21,241 nucleotides of DNA from Flavobacteriales bacterium (GTDB taxonomy: Bacteria > Bacteroidota > Bacteroidia > Flavobacteriales_D > CANHHI01): assembly GCA_947460225.1 (NCBI GenBank), contig CANHHI010000010.1, positions 1 through 21,241 on the forward strand, in the 5' to 3' direction. Below the pieces are notes generated by a model. The model saw nothing but the letters and a program-made list of their open reading frames with translations, ran no database searches and was not told the origin of the DNA. Within the stretch, counting starts at the first letter, position 1. The number at the start of each line of letters is the position of its first letter. A program made the position numbers and the translations under genes. This document shows, piece by piece, positions 1 to 7,357 of the stretch.

Positions 1-1
1 T

Positions 2-1540
2 GGAACGCAGGTGCAGAGAACGTTTTACGCTGCCGGACAAACTGGACAGCAATTGCTTTTGGGTGCTTACTCGGCTTTGTCTCGTCAGATTGCAAAAGGC
101 AATGTGGAAATGTTTAACCGCCATGAAATGCTGGATTTGGTATTGGTGGGCGGAAAAGCACGGGGCATTATTGCCAGGAATTTAATCACTGGGGAAATAG
201 AAAAACACGGCGCACACGCTGTATTGCTTTGCACGGGTGGTTATGGCAATGTATTCTTTTTGTCCACCAATGCGATGGGTTCGAATGTAACCGCTGCTTG
301 GAAAGCGCACAAAAAAGGTGCATTTTTTGCCAATCCTTGTTTTACACAAATTCACCCCACTTGCATACCTGTTTCGGGAGACCACCAATCAAAATTAACT
401 TTGATGTCGGAGTCTTTGCGCAACGATGGCAGAATTTGGGTACCCAAAAAGAAAGACGACAACCGCAAAGCAAACGAAATACCCGAAGAAGAAAGGGATT
501 ATTACTTGGAAAGACGCTACCCTGCTTTTGGGAACTTGGTGCCCAGAGACGTTGCTTCACGTGCAGCCAAAGAACGCTGTGATGCAGGTTATGGCGTGGG
601 AACATCTAAGCAAGCCGTTTATTTGGACTATGCAGATGCCATTACACGCTACGGCAAAACAAGGGCGAAATTAAAAGGTATAGACAACCCAAGTGTAGCG
701 GAAATAAAAGCATTCGGTAAAGAAGTTATAGAAGAAAAATATGGCAATCTTTTTCAGATGTATGAAAAGATTACGGGCGAAAATCCTTATGAAATACCCA
801 TGCGCATTTACCCAGCGGTGCACTATACCATGGGCGGACTTTGGGTGGATTACAACTTGATGACTACCGTACCTGGGTGTTATGCTTTGGGCGAGGCGAA
901 TTTTTCTGACCACGGTGCCAATAGGCTAGGTGCATCTGCACTGATGCAAGGCTTGGCGGACGGCTATTTTGTGGCTCCTTACACCGTAGGAGAATATTTA
1001 TCCGATGAAATTTTAACGGGTAAAATTGCTGAAAACAGCCCCGAATTTGAAGAGGCGGAGCGAGTTGTAAAAGAACGCATCAAGCAGTTGCTAGACAATA
1101 AAGGTACAAAAACTGTGGATAGTTATCACAGAACGCTCGGCAAGATTATGTGGGACAAATGCGGTATGGCTAGAAATGCCAAAGGTTTGACAGAGGCAAT
1201 TGCTGAAATACGTGCCTTGCGTGCAGACTTTTGGAAAAACGTGTTAGTACCAGGCAGCGCAAACGAGCTGAATCCAGAATTGGAGAAGGCTTTGCGTGTG
1301 GCTGATTATTTGGAGCTTGGTGAATTGATGTGTCAAGATGCTTTATACCGAGAGGAATCTTGCGGTGGGCATTTTAGAGAAGAGCACCAAACCGAAGAGG
1401 GTGAGGCATTGCGCAACGATGAAAAATTTGCGCACGTGGCGGCTTGGCAATACAACACCAGCAACCTAGAAGCCCCTACGCTACACAAAGAGGAACTGCA
1501 ATACGAGAACATCAAGATTGCACAGCGTAGCTATAAATAA
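2..1540 (+). CDS. sdhA: Succinate dehydrogenase/fumarate reductase flavoprotein subunit, 5' end outside window
   Basis: This is the FAD-carrying subunit that oxidises succinate or reduces fumarate in complex II at the inner face of the cytoplasmic membrane. The reading frame is open to the left edge, so about the first 130 residues are missing; the GTG at 11 is internal (the frame reads GTQVQRTFYAAGQTGQQ). Visible family motifs are the substrate-site QIHPT near residue 117, HYTMGG near 275 and GANRLGASAL near 306. The last is part of the FAD-binding core. The C-terminal helical region has EESCGGHFREEHQTEEGEA, as in other Bacteroidota proteins. The residues that bind FAD covalently lie outside the window. 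In this phylum the iron-sulfur subunit gene normally follows directly, but here a 312-bp palindrome-rich gap and then secA follow. The family is certain; SdhA and FrdA cannot be told apart by sequence in this group. Confidence 0.95.
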   Translation, partial: GTQVQRTFYAAGQTGQQLLLGAYSALSRQIAKGNVEMFNRHEMLDLVLVGGKARGIIARNLITGEIEKHGAHAVLLCTGGYGNVFFLSTNAMGSNVTAAWKAHKKGAFFANPCFTQIHPTCIPVSGDHQSKLTLMSESLRNDGRIWVPKKKDDNRKANEIPEEERDYYLERRYPAFGNLVPRDVASRAAKERCDAGYGVGTSKQAVYLDYADAITRYGKTRAKLKGIDNPSVAEIKAFGKEVIEEKYGNLFQMYEKITGENPYEIPMRIYPAVHYTMGGLWVDYNLMTTVPGCYALGEANFSDHGANRLGASALMQGLADGYFVAPYTVGEYLSDEILTGKIAENSPEFEEAERVVKERIKQLLDNKGTKTVDSYHRTLGKIMWDKCGMARNAKGLTEAIAEIRALRADFWKNVLVPGSANELNPELEKALRVADYLELGELMCQDALYREESCGGHFREEHQTEEGEALRNDEKFAHVAAWQYNTSNLEAPTLHKEELQYENIKIAQRSYK

Positions 1541-1552
1541 GCATTAGAGCTT

Positions 1553-1576
1553 CTTCAATCCGTGTTGCGCACGGGC
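1553..1576 (+). repeat. CTTCAAT hairpin repeat, copy 1
   Basis: CTTCAAT is followed by CCGTGT-TGC-GCACGG, which folds into a six-pair stem with one T-G wobble and a three-base loop. A near-identical copy is at 10078-10101 and an inverted one at 1749-1769. The copies differ mainly in the loop and the wobble pair. Confidence 0.75.
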
Positions 1577-1613
1577 GTTTCCATCGCAAAAAAATCATGC
1601 AGACATGAATAAC

Positions 1614-1656
1614 ATAGCCCACGGTTTAAACCGTGGGCTATATGTTTGTTTTTTTT
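1614..1656 (+). terminator. 28-bp perfect palindrome with T-rich tail, likely sdhA terminator
   Basis: The palindrome spans 1614-1641 with both halves fully complementary and TTTAAA at its centre; the left half reads ATAGCCCACGGTTT. A T-rich run follows at about 1646-1656, so on the plus strand it has the form of an intrinsic terminator about 75 bp after the sdhA stop. The perfect symmetry and GC-rich arms also fit a REP-type repeat, so it may be a repeat that serves as a terminator. Confidence 0.65.
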
Positions 1657-1671
1657 ACCTTTCAAAATAAA

Positions 1672-1713
1672 AAGTCCGTTGCGAAACGCTTTCTCGCTTT
1701 GCATATTTTTAAC
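1672..1713 (+). repeat. AAGCCC-family repeat, diverged left-end fragment
   Basis: The stretch reads AAGTCCGTTGCGAAACGC and continues to GCATATTTTTAAC. It lines up with the left end of the fuller elements at 6064 and 18111 (AAGCCC..GCGAAAAGC..GCATATTTT). No matching right end is seen, so it looks like a decayed or solo end. Confidence 0.55.
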
Positions 1714-1748
1714 AGGCTATGCCTGTGGATTAAATCTTTCTGTGTCCG

Positions 1749-1769
1749 CCGTGCGTAGCACGATTGAAG
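1749..1769 (-). repeat. CTTCAAT hairpin repeat, inverted copy 2
   Basis: Read on the minus strand this is CTTCAAT, then CGTGC-TAC-GCACG, the same hairpin as at 1553 and 10078 but in the opposite orientation. It has lost one C between CTTCAAT and the stem compared with the other copies. Confidence 0.7.
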
Positions 1770-1830
1770 CAGACAATGTCTGAAAATGATTTTTTATGGC
1801 TTTTGTATAGATTTTTCAGTAAAATATTAT

Positions 1831-1838
1831 TAAATTTG
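1831..1838 (+). promoter_or_regulatory. Bacteroidota -7 element (TAAATTTG) for secA
   Basis: TAAATTTG matches TAnnTTTG. A TTTTG at 1801-1805 lies 25 bp upstream, slightly long for the -33 box. Transcription would start near 1843, leaving about 22 nt before the ATG at 1865 but only about 10 nt before the ATG at 1853. This favours the second ATG. Confidence 0.6.
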
Positions 1839-1864
1839 CCTAATTCTTAGCAATGCACCAAATT

Positions 1865-4800
1865 ATGTTAGACTATATTTTTAAGAAAATCCTAGGCGAT
1901 AAAAGCAAAAAAGACCTTCGCATTTTACAGCCTTATGTGGATAAAATCAATGCCATATATCCCGCTTTAAGCCAATTGTCGCATCAGGATTTGCGTGCCA
2001 AAACGGCGGAATTTAAAAACCGCATTGCGCAAGCCTTGCAAAAGGAAAATTTGCACAAGCAAAACCTCTTGGAAAAAGCTACACAGACCGAAGACAGTCA
2101 ATTAAAAGAGAAATATTTTAAAGAAGCCGATTTGGCGCAAAAACAAATTGACAGCAAAACTGAAGAAGTTTTATTGGAGATTTTGCCAGAGGCATTTGCC
2201 GTGATTAGAGAAACGGCAAGGCGTTTTTCTGAAAACGATACTTTGGAAGTGGAAGCGACCGAAGCCGACAAAGCCTTGTCTTTGCAAAATAAATCTTACT
2301 TAAAAGTGATTGGCAACAAAGCCCTTTGGCAAACCACTTGGGAAGCTGGCGGAAACCGCATCAAGTGGAACATGGTGCATTACGATGTACAGCTTATCGG
2401 CGGTACGGCTTTGCATCAAGGTAAAATTGCCGAAATGCAGACCGGGGAGGGTAAAACCTTGGTGGCGACTTTGCCCGTGTATCTGAATGCGCTGACGGGT
2501 CGTGGGGTGCATATTGTAACGGTGAATGATTATTTGGCAAAGCGTGATGCCCAGTGGATGTCGCCTTTGTATCAGTTTCATGGCTTAACCGTAGATTGCA
2601 TAGAATTGCACAGCCCTGGCAGTGAGGCACGCAGAAATGCTTACCGTGCAGATATTACCTTTGGTACCAATAACGAATTTGGCTTTGATTATTTGCGTGA
2701 CAACATGGCGCATCAAGCGGATAGTTTGGTGCAAAGGGGGCATTTTTTCGCCATTGTCGATGAGGTGGATAGCGTTTTGATTGACGAGGCAAGAACGCCT
2801 TTGATTATTTCTGGACCTGTGGAGGGCGGAGACAAACAACAATACGACCAACTCAAAGACAAAATAGAAAATGTGGTGCGCATACAGCAAAAAGTCGTGA
2901 ATGGCTTTTTGACGAACGCCAAAAAACTGCATAAAGAGTCGCAGACGAGAAAATTGAGCAAAGAAGAACAAGAGGAATTTGGCTTGTGTCTTTTGCGTTG
3001 CCATAGGGGTTTGCCTAGAAATAAAGCCTTTATTAAATTTTTGAGCGAGTCGGGTGTAAAAGCATTGTTGCAAAAAACAGAAAACCTGTACATGCAGGAC
3101 AATTCTAGGGAAATGCCCAAAGCCGATGCAGAGGTTTATTTTGTGCTCAATGAAAAAAATAATGCCATAGAATTAACCGAAAAAGGCATAGAGTTGATGT
3201 CTAGCGACACAGACCCAGACTTTTTCATTTTGCCAGATTGGGGGGTAACCTTGTCGGAAGTGGATAAAAACGAGGCTTTGACTGCCGACGAAAAAATCCA
3301 GCACAAAGAGCAGATTATCAGCGATTTTAAAATTAAATCCGAACGCATACACACCCTAAATCAATTGCTCAAAGCCTATACTTTGTTTGAAAAAGACCAA
3401 GAATATGTGGTGATGAACGGCAAAGTTTTGATTGTTGATGAACAAACGGGGCGTATTATGGACGGCAGACGCTATTCAGACGGTTTGCATCAAGCTATTG
3501 AAGCCAAAGAAAATGTAAAAATAGAGGCGGCTACACAAACGTATGCCAGCATTACCTTGCAAAATTATTTCCGCATGTACCACAAGCTAGCTGGTATGAC
3601 GGGTACAGCAAGAACCGAGGCGGGAGAGTTTTGGCAAATCTACAAGTTAGATGTGGTAGCCATTCCAACCAATAGGGTGGTGAAGCGTCAAGATGCCAAC
3701 GACAAGGTGTATAAAACCATGCGAGAAAAATTCAATGCCGTGATTTTGCAAATTGAAGAGGCAAGAAACGCAGGGCGTGCAATTTTGGTGGGTACCACTT
3801 CGGTGGAAATTTCCGAATTGTTGAGTCGTATGCTCAAACAAAGACAAATTCCGCATAACGTGCTCAATGCCAAACAACACGCCAAAGAGGCTGAAATTGT
3901 GGCGCAAGCAGGGCAAAAAGGTGTGGTAACCATTGCTACAAACATGGCAGGTCGTGGAACGGATATTAAATTGTCAGAAGAAGTGAAGCAAGCAGGCGGT
4001 TTGATGATTTTGGGCACAGAACGCCACGAGTCTCGCCGTATAGATTTGCAATTGCGTGGACGTTCTGGTCGTCAGGGCGACCCAGGTAGCTCTGTGTTTT
4101 TCGTGTCTTTGGAAGATGATTTGATGCGCATGTTTGGCAGTGAGCGCATTGCACGCATTATGGACGCCATGGGCATAGAAGAGGGCGAAGTGATTGAACA
4201 CAGCATGGTTACTAATTCTATTGCAAGGGCGCAGAAAAAAGTAGAAGAAAATAACTTTGGCACCAGAAAACGCCTTTTGGAATACGATGATGTGATGAAT
4301 GCACAGCGTAAAATTGTTTATGCCCAACGCTATCACGCTTTGATGGGTGAGCGTTTGGAATTGGATTTATTGCGCATGCAAGAACAGGTGATCGAGCAAC
4401 TCGTTTCGCAGTTGAAAATAAACAGCAATTACGAAGATTTTGTGTATCTTCACAAGAAATATCTCGGATTTTCTACCGACATGAATGCACAACAAGCCAA
4501 AATTATGCCAGAAAAAGAGCTCAAACAAGGGCTTTTGGAAAAGGCACGTGTGTTTTCCAAAGAAAAAAGAGCCGAACTTGCCACTGCGGTTTTGCAGGTG
4601 ATGCAAGAAATTGGCAAGCAAGAAGCGTCTAAAAATTACAAAAATGTGGTGCTTCCTTTTGTGAGTGGCGAAAAAGGCATGCAAATTCCTGTGGATATTA
4701 CGGAGGCTACTGCCAGCCAAGGGCTTTTGGCAGTGCAATCCTTAGAAAAAGCAGTGGTTATGGCAAGCATAGACCAGCAGTGGAAAGAACACTTGCGCAG

Positions 4801-4972
4801 AATGGACGATTTGCGTCATTCCGTGCAAATGGCTGTGCATCAACAAAAAGACCCGCTTTTGGTGTATAAATTTGAAGCCTTTGAACTTTTTCAAAACATG
4901 CTGAATTTGTTGCAATACGATGTGCTTGGATTTTTAAATCATGCTAAAATACCGCCTATTTCTTTGAAATAA
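1865..4972 (+). CDS. secA: Protein translocase ATPase SecA
   Basis: SecA is the motor ATPase that drives preproteins through SecYEG. All core parts are present: an N-terminal segment beginning MLDYIFKKILGDK, Walker A MQTGEGKT near residue 191, the DEVDSVLIDEARTPLIISGP Walker B region near 299, TNMAGRGTDIKL and GRSGRQGDPGSS in the second nucleotide-binding domain near 690 and 730, and the helical scaffold and wing ending in QQWKEHLRRMDDLRHSV. DEVD replaces the DEAD of many SecAs, which is usual in this phylum. At 1035 residues it is shorter than many Bacteroidota SecAs. It ends at about VLGFLNHAKIPPISLK with no Cys-rich zinc tail (CxCxSGxxxxxCH). An upstream in-frame ATG at 1853 would add four residues. 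A five-base gap separates it from the next gene. Confidence 0.98.
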   Translation: MLDYIFKKILGDKSKKDLRILQPYVDKINAIYPALSQLSHQDLRAKTAEFKNRIAQALQKENLHKQNLLEKATQTEDSQLKEKYFKEADLAQKQIDSKTEEVLLEILPEAFAVIRETARRFSENDTLEVEATEADKALSLQNKSYLKVIGNKALWQTTWEAGGNRIKWNMVHYDVQLIGGTALHQGKIAEMQTGEGKTLVATLPVYLNALTGRGVHIVTVNDYLAKRDAQWMSPLYQFHGLTVDCIELHSPGSEARRNAYRADITFGTNNEFGFDYLRDNMAHQADSLVQRGHFFAIVDEVDSVLIDEARTPLIISGPVEGGDKQQYDQLKDKIENVVRIQQKVVNGFLTNAKKLHKESQTRKLSKEEQEEFGLCLLRCHRGLPRNKAFIKFLSESGVKALLQKTENLYMQDNSREMPKADAEVYFVLNEKNNAIELTEKGIELMSSDTDPDFFILPDWGVTLSEVDKNEALTADEKIQHKEQIISDFKIKSERIHTLNQLLKAYTLFEKDQEYVVMNGKVLIVDEQTGRIMDGRRYSDGLHQAIEAKENVKIEAATQTYASITLQNYFRMYHKLAGMTGTARTEAGEFWQIYKLDVVAIPTNRVVKRQDANDKVYKTMREKFNAVILQIEEARNAGRAILVGTTSVEISELLSRMLKQRQIPHNVLNAKQHAKEAEIVAQAGQKGVVTIATNMAGRGTDIKLSEEVKQAGGLMILGTERHESRRIDLQLRGRSGRQGDPGSSVFFVSLEDDLMRMFGSERIARIMDAMGIEEGEVIEHSMVTNSIARAQKKVEENNFGTRKRLLEYDDVMNAQRKIVYAQRYHALMGERLELDLLRMQEQVIEQLVSQLKINSNYEDFVYLHKKYLGFSTDMNAQQAKIMPEKELKQGLLEKARVFSKEKRAELATAVLQVMQEIGKQEASKNYKNVVLPFVSGEKGMQIPVDITEATASQGLLAVQSLEKAVVMASIDQQWKEHLRRMDDLRHSVQMAVHQQKDPLLVYKFEAFELFQNMLNLLQYDVLGFLNHAKIPPISLK

Positions 4973-4977
4973 AAAAT

Positions 4978-5748
4978 ATGATTTTCCGCCTATTGCTGTT
5001 TGCATGGAGTTTGTTGGGTTTGGCATATAGCCAAAAACGCTCCACGCTGGCGCATGAAATTGGCGGAGGCTTGGGATTGTCCACGTATTATGGGGATTTA
5101 AATAGTATTCCTTTCCGTCGTCCGATGTGGGCTTTGGAAGGGTTTTACCGCTTGAATTTGCCCGATGGGCGATGGGCGTTTAGAGTGAGTTTGGGTGCTA
5201 TGCAAGTAGAGGCTTATGACAGCGATGGGCGCACAGCGTATCAAAAAAATAGAAATTTATCGTTTCGCAGTTTGATATTGGAAATGAGTGCAGCGGTGGA
5301 ATTTAATTTTTTTCGCTTGGATTGGAATGGAGAAGGGGAAGATTTCACGCCTTATTTTTCCTTTGGTTTGGCACCTTTTTATTTCCAACCCAAAGCCAAA
5401 GATGATGCAGGAACTTGGGTAAATTTGACGGATTTTAGTACGGAGGGCAAAAATTATAGTCAAATCGCCTTGGCTTTTCCTTTAATCTTGGGCGTGAAAT
5501 GGAAGCTCAGCCCAGTATGGCTCTTGGATTTATCTTGCCATGTCAGACCTACGACCACCAGCTATTTGGACGATGTAAGTGGTTTGTATGTACTCAATAA
5601 CCCCAGTGCGATGAGTGATAGGCGGATAGTGAAAAATCCCAACGATATGCGCAGAGGCTCTGGCAATGCCGTGGATTTATACAGTGCCTTGATGCTCAAA
5701 TTTAGCTATCGCCTGCAAAAACAGGCGTGTGCGTGTAATAAAAAATAA
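4978..5748 (+). CDS. DUF6089-type outer-membrane beta-barrel protein
   Basis: The 256-residue protein has a signal peptide (MIFRLLLFAWSLLGLAYS, cut near QK) and alternating amphipathic strands typical of a small outer-membrane barrel. The early GGGLGLSTYYGDLN, the TPYFSFGLAPFYFQPKA segment and the ending RRGSGNAVDLYSALMLKFSY fit the Bacteroidota DUF6089 family. Members usually show a G-x-AxYxGDL start and an N-D-x-Y motif before the last strand. The start ATG lies five bases after the secA stop, and arsR begins two bases after this stop, so it is probably co-transcribed with secA. The C-terminal ACACNKK with two Cys is unusual for a barrel end. No specific function is known to me. Confidence 0.75.
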   Translation: MIFRLLLFAWSLLGLAYSQKRSTLAHEIGGGLGLSTYYGDLNSIPFRRPMWALEGFYRLNLPDGRWAFRVSLGAMQVEAYDSDGRTAYQKNRNLSFRSLILEMSAAVEFNFFRLDWNGEGEDFTPYFSFGLAPFYFQPKAKDDAGTWVNLTDFSTEGKNYSQIALAFPLILGVKWKLSPVWLLDLSCHVRPTTTSYLDDVSGLYVLNNPSAMSDRRIVKNPNDMRRGSGNAVDLYSALMLKFSYRLQKQACACNKK

Positions 5749-5750
5749 TT

Positions 5751-6056
5751 ATGGCAGAAACAAAACAAAAATTTACCGAGCAGCAAATACATATTGCAAA
5801 AATTGCCAATGCTTTATCAAATCCTATTCGTTTGGCGATTTTGGAGTTATTGCGCAACAAAACCTGTTGTTACCATGGCGATTTATCCGTTGAATTGCCC
5901 ATTGCAAATAGTACGCTATCTCAACATTTACATGTGCTTAAAGATGCGGGGCTCATTCATGGCGAAATCAATCCGCCTAAAACAAAGTATTGCATTCACG
6001 AGGAAAATTGGCAAAATGCTTGTCAAGTGTTTGCTGACTTTTTTAAAAAGGCTTGA
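5751..6056 (+). CDS. ArsR/SmtB-family metalloregulatory repressor
   Basis: This 101-residue winged-helix regulator matches the ArsR family in length and layout: ALSNPIRLAILELL (helices 2-3), a recognition helix around ANSTLSQHLHVLKDAGLI (residues 52-69) and a beta wing ending in TKYCIH. Cys39-Cys40 in KTCCYHGDL lie where ArsR-type sensors bind As(III) or related ions; Cys81 and Cys91 are further possible ligands. It is the type commonly found beside DUF6428 genes in Bacteroidota, and a DUF6428 gene follows at 6187. Two tandem palindromes at 6136-6170 over that gene's promoter are its likely operators. The ligand is inferred, not shown. Confidence 0.9.
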   Translation: MAETKQKFTEQQIHIAKIANALSNPIRLAILELLRNKTCCYHGDLSVELPIANSTLSQHLHVLKDAGLIHGEINPPKTKYCIHEENWQNACQVFADFFKKA

Positions 6057-6063
6057 AAAATAA

Positions 6064-6124
6064 AAGCCCAAGCGAAAAGCATTTTCTGGTGCATATTTTC
6101 CATAAAATATTTTTGTAGTGGGTT
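6064..6124. repeat. AAGCCC-family MITE-like element, short internally deleted copy
   Basis: The left end reads AAGCCCAAGCGAAAAGCATT and the right end, reverse-complemented, reads AACCCACTACAAAAATATTT, giving an imperfect 61-bp inverted repeat. It equals the left 30-odd bases of the 18111 element joined to its right 25 bases at a shared TATTTT, as if about 80 bp of middle were lost. It lies just after the arsR stop. Confidence 0.7.
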
Positions 6125-6135
6125 ATATTTCAAAT

Positions 6136-6180
6136 TTCGTTATTATGCGAATTTTTCGTAACTTTGCGAAATAATATCGC
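6136..6180 (+). promoter_or_regulatory. Promoter with tandem TTCG-N8-CGAA palindromes, likely ArsR operator
   Basis: A -7 element TAACTTTG sits at 6159-6166, placing transcription start near 6171 and 16 nt before the ATG at 6187. Two 16-bp palindromes, TTCGTTATTATGCGAA (6136-6151) and TTCGTAACTTTGCGAA (6155-6170), are spaced 19 bp start to start. The second covers the whole -7 element. A further weak dyad, GCGA-N7-TCGC, lies at 6166-6180. A dimeric repressor bound here would block RNA polymerase; ArsR at 5751 is the obvious candidate. Confidence 0.7.
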
Positions 6181-6186
6181 TTAGTT

Positions 6187-6684
6187 ATGAAATTACAAGA
6201 ATTTAAACACGCATTGAGCCAAGTTACGGATTTGGTTTTTAAGTTGGAAAATGGGGTGGAAGTGCCTTTGCATTTTCATATTACGGAAATCGGCTTAGTC
6301 AGCAAGAAATTTATAGACTGTGGCGGTAAGCTGTACGAAGAGCAGAAAATAAATTTTCAATTTTGGCAGTCCGTAGATGTGTGGCATAGGTTACAGGCGA
6401 GTAAATTGCTAGATATCATTGCCTTGTCTGAAAAAACGCTAGCTTTACCAGATGTAGATATAGACATGGAGTATGAAACAGAGACTGTGGGTAGATATGG
6501 CTTAGTTTTTCAAGCACAGGAAAAGACTTTTATATTGACAGCCATTCATGCAGCTTGTTTGGCGCAAGCAGCTTGTTTGGCGCAAGATAAGTTTCAAAAA
6601 AACTTTTATCAAGGCAGTGCGTGTTCCTTAGAAAACCCCTGCGACACTTCTGCACAGGCAATAGAAAAGTCAGGTTGTTGTTAA
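6187..6684 (+). CDS. DUF6428 family protein (arsenic-cluster associated)
   Basis: The 165-residue cytoplasmic protein has the family core: HFHITEIGLVSKKFIDCGG (residues 30-48), NFQFWQSVDVWHRLQASKLLDIIALSEK, then GRYGLVF. DUF6428 genes are usually found next to ArsR regulators and arsenite or arsenate genes, and an ArsR gene lies just upstream here. No biochemical role is established to my knowledge. The C-terminal third is Cys-rich (ACLAQ twice, ACSLENPC, final GCC), which suggests metalloid or metal binding. An 18-bp perfect tandem duplication at 6550-6585 doubles the hexapeptide AACLAQ. It has its own operator-covered promoter, and a terminator follows. No arsenite pump or arsenate reductase gene is in the window. 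Confidence 0.85.
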   Translation: MKLQEFKHALSQVTDLVFKLENGVEVPLHFHITEIGLVSKKFIDCGGKLYEEQKINFQFWQSVDVWHRLQASKLLDIIALSEKTLALPDVDIDMEYETETVGRYGLVFQAQEKTFILTAIHAACLAQAACLAQDKFQKNFYQGSACSLENPCDTSAQAIEKSGCC

Positions 6685-6702
6685 ATGCAAAAGCTCAAAA
6701 AT

Positions 6703-6730
6703 AAAAACCGCCCAAATGAGCGGTTTTTTT
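6703..6730. terminator. Intrinsic terminator after DUF6428 gene
   Basis: AAAAACCGC, an eight-base loop and GCGGTTTTTTT form a clean hairpin with a T-run about 20 bp after the stop. Because the left arm begins with A's, it can also act for the minus-strand unit ending at 6735. Confidence 0.85.
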
Positions 6731-6734
6731 ATAT

Positions 6735-7010
6735 TTAATTCTGCCAATTAAAAACTGGGAAACCGTTTCCAGTAAAAGTTTTCCAAATGCTTGAGAAATC
6801 CCAATTCGTAAAGGCAGTTTGTGCTTGCCCAGTAACAGGAATTTGTGTAACGCCAGTTGGTAGCGTGCCTTGTTGATTGGCTACACCACCAATAGTAACG
6901 CCTGTATTCAGTTGGTAGCTAGAAAACACCGTGGGTTTCCATGTTCCATCGTTATCAGGAGAATAAACATTGTTACAAAAACTTAACAAAGCGTAAGATT
7001 TTTTAAGCAA
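6735..7010 (-). pseudogene. Remnant of a larger surface-type protein C-terminus
   Basis: The 91-codon frame opens only with TTG and overlaps the end of the DUF898 gene by 8 bp. After a short hydrophobic start it reads NNVYSPDNDGTWKPTVFSSYQLNTG and ends NWDFSSIWKTFTGNGFPVFNW. Endings of the kind W-D-F-x-x-x-W-x-x-x-x-G-x-P-V are common at the end of repeat-rich secreted or surface proteins. No signal peptide or full domain is present. I read it as the 3' scrap of a larger gene whose upstream part is gone, but a short real gene cannot be ruled out. Confidence 0.4.
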
Positions 7011-7305
7011 AATGCGTATGGCTTGCAGACCATTGGCGCAACTTAATGCCTACCCAAAAGCCATAAATGCCAAAGGTGAGTAAGGTCAGCAAAAACCATT
7101 TTATCCAATGTCCGAACAAACCGATTGCGGTGCCTGTAAAAATAAGATATTTGCCTTCAATGACTAAATTTTCTATTTCCCATTGCATGCTACGCACATA
7201 CGCCCAAGGATATAAAAATCCCAAAGAACACACAATAAGTATAAGATTGGTCAGTTGCAACCAAATATAACTGGCTAAACCTGCTGTGAAATAAGATTTT
7301 TTCAT
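7003..7305 (-). CDS. Small DUF898-type membrane protein
   Basis: The 100-residue protein has about three hydrophobic segments and the conserved DUF898 (YjgN-like) words LGFLYPWAYVRSMQWEIEN, FTGTAIGLFGHWIKWFLLT and TFGIYGFWVGIKLRQW. Longer DUF898 proteins carry several such modules; short single-module versions are common in Bacteroidota. Its function is unknown. The minus-strand promoter is TATATTTG at 7330-7323 with TTTG at 7357-7354 (N23), which puts transcription start about 13 nt before the ATG. It points away from capA, and the two promoters overlap. Confidence 0.8.
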   Translation of the reverse strand: MKKSYFTAGLASYIWLQLTNLILIVCSLGFLYPWAYVRSMQWEIENLVIEGKYLIFTGTAIGLFGHWIKWFLLTLLTFGIYGFWVGIKLRQWSASHTHFA

Positions 7306-7357
7306 ATTTTTGTAATTTCTTGCAAATATAAGCTATTTATGCAAAAACGAAACCAAA
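7305..7357. promoter_or_regulatory. Overlapping divergent promoters for DUF898 and capA-like genes
   Basis: The minus strand carries TTTG-N23-TATATTTG (7357 to 7323) for the DUF898 gene. The plus strand carries TATTTTTG at 7305-7312 for the capA-like gene, with transcription start near 7317 and the ATG at 7339. The plus -7 element overlaps the first codon of the DUF898 gene, and the minus -33 box lies inside the capA-like coding start. Confidence 0.6.

Larger units (their letters stand above)
1541..1852. other. Gene-free gap rich in short palindromes and repeat fragments
   Basis: No open frame here resembles a protein. The gap holds, in order: a hairpin preceded by CTTCAAT (1553-1576); a 28-bp perfect palindrome followed by T-rich sequence (1614-1656); a fragment related to the left end of the AAGCCC repeat family (1672-1713); the palindrome ACAGGC-TAT-GCCTGT (1712-1726); an inverted copy of the CTTCAAT hairpin (1749-1769); the palindrome CAGAC-AAT-GTCTG (1770-1782); and the secA promoter. 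The same kinds of unit recur at 9716-10241. Confidence 0.8.

Noticed and set aside
2585..3120. Long minus-strand open frames inside secA and other genes
   Set aside because: They are antisense shadows, rich in Cys, His and Phe, with no domain features, lying within clearly coding plus-strand genes.
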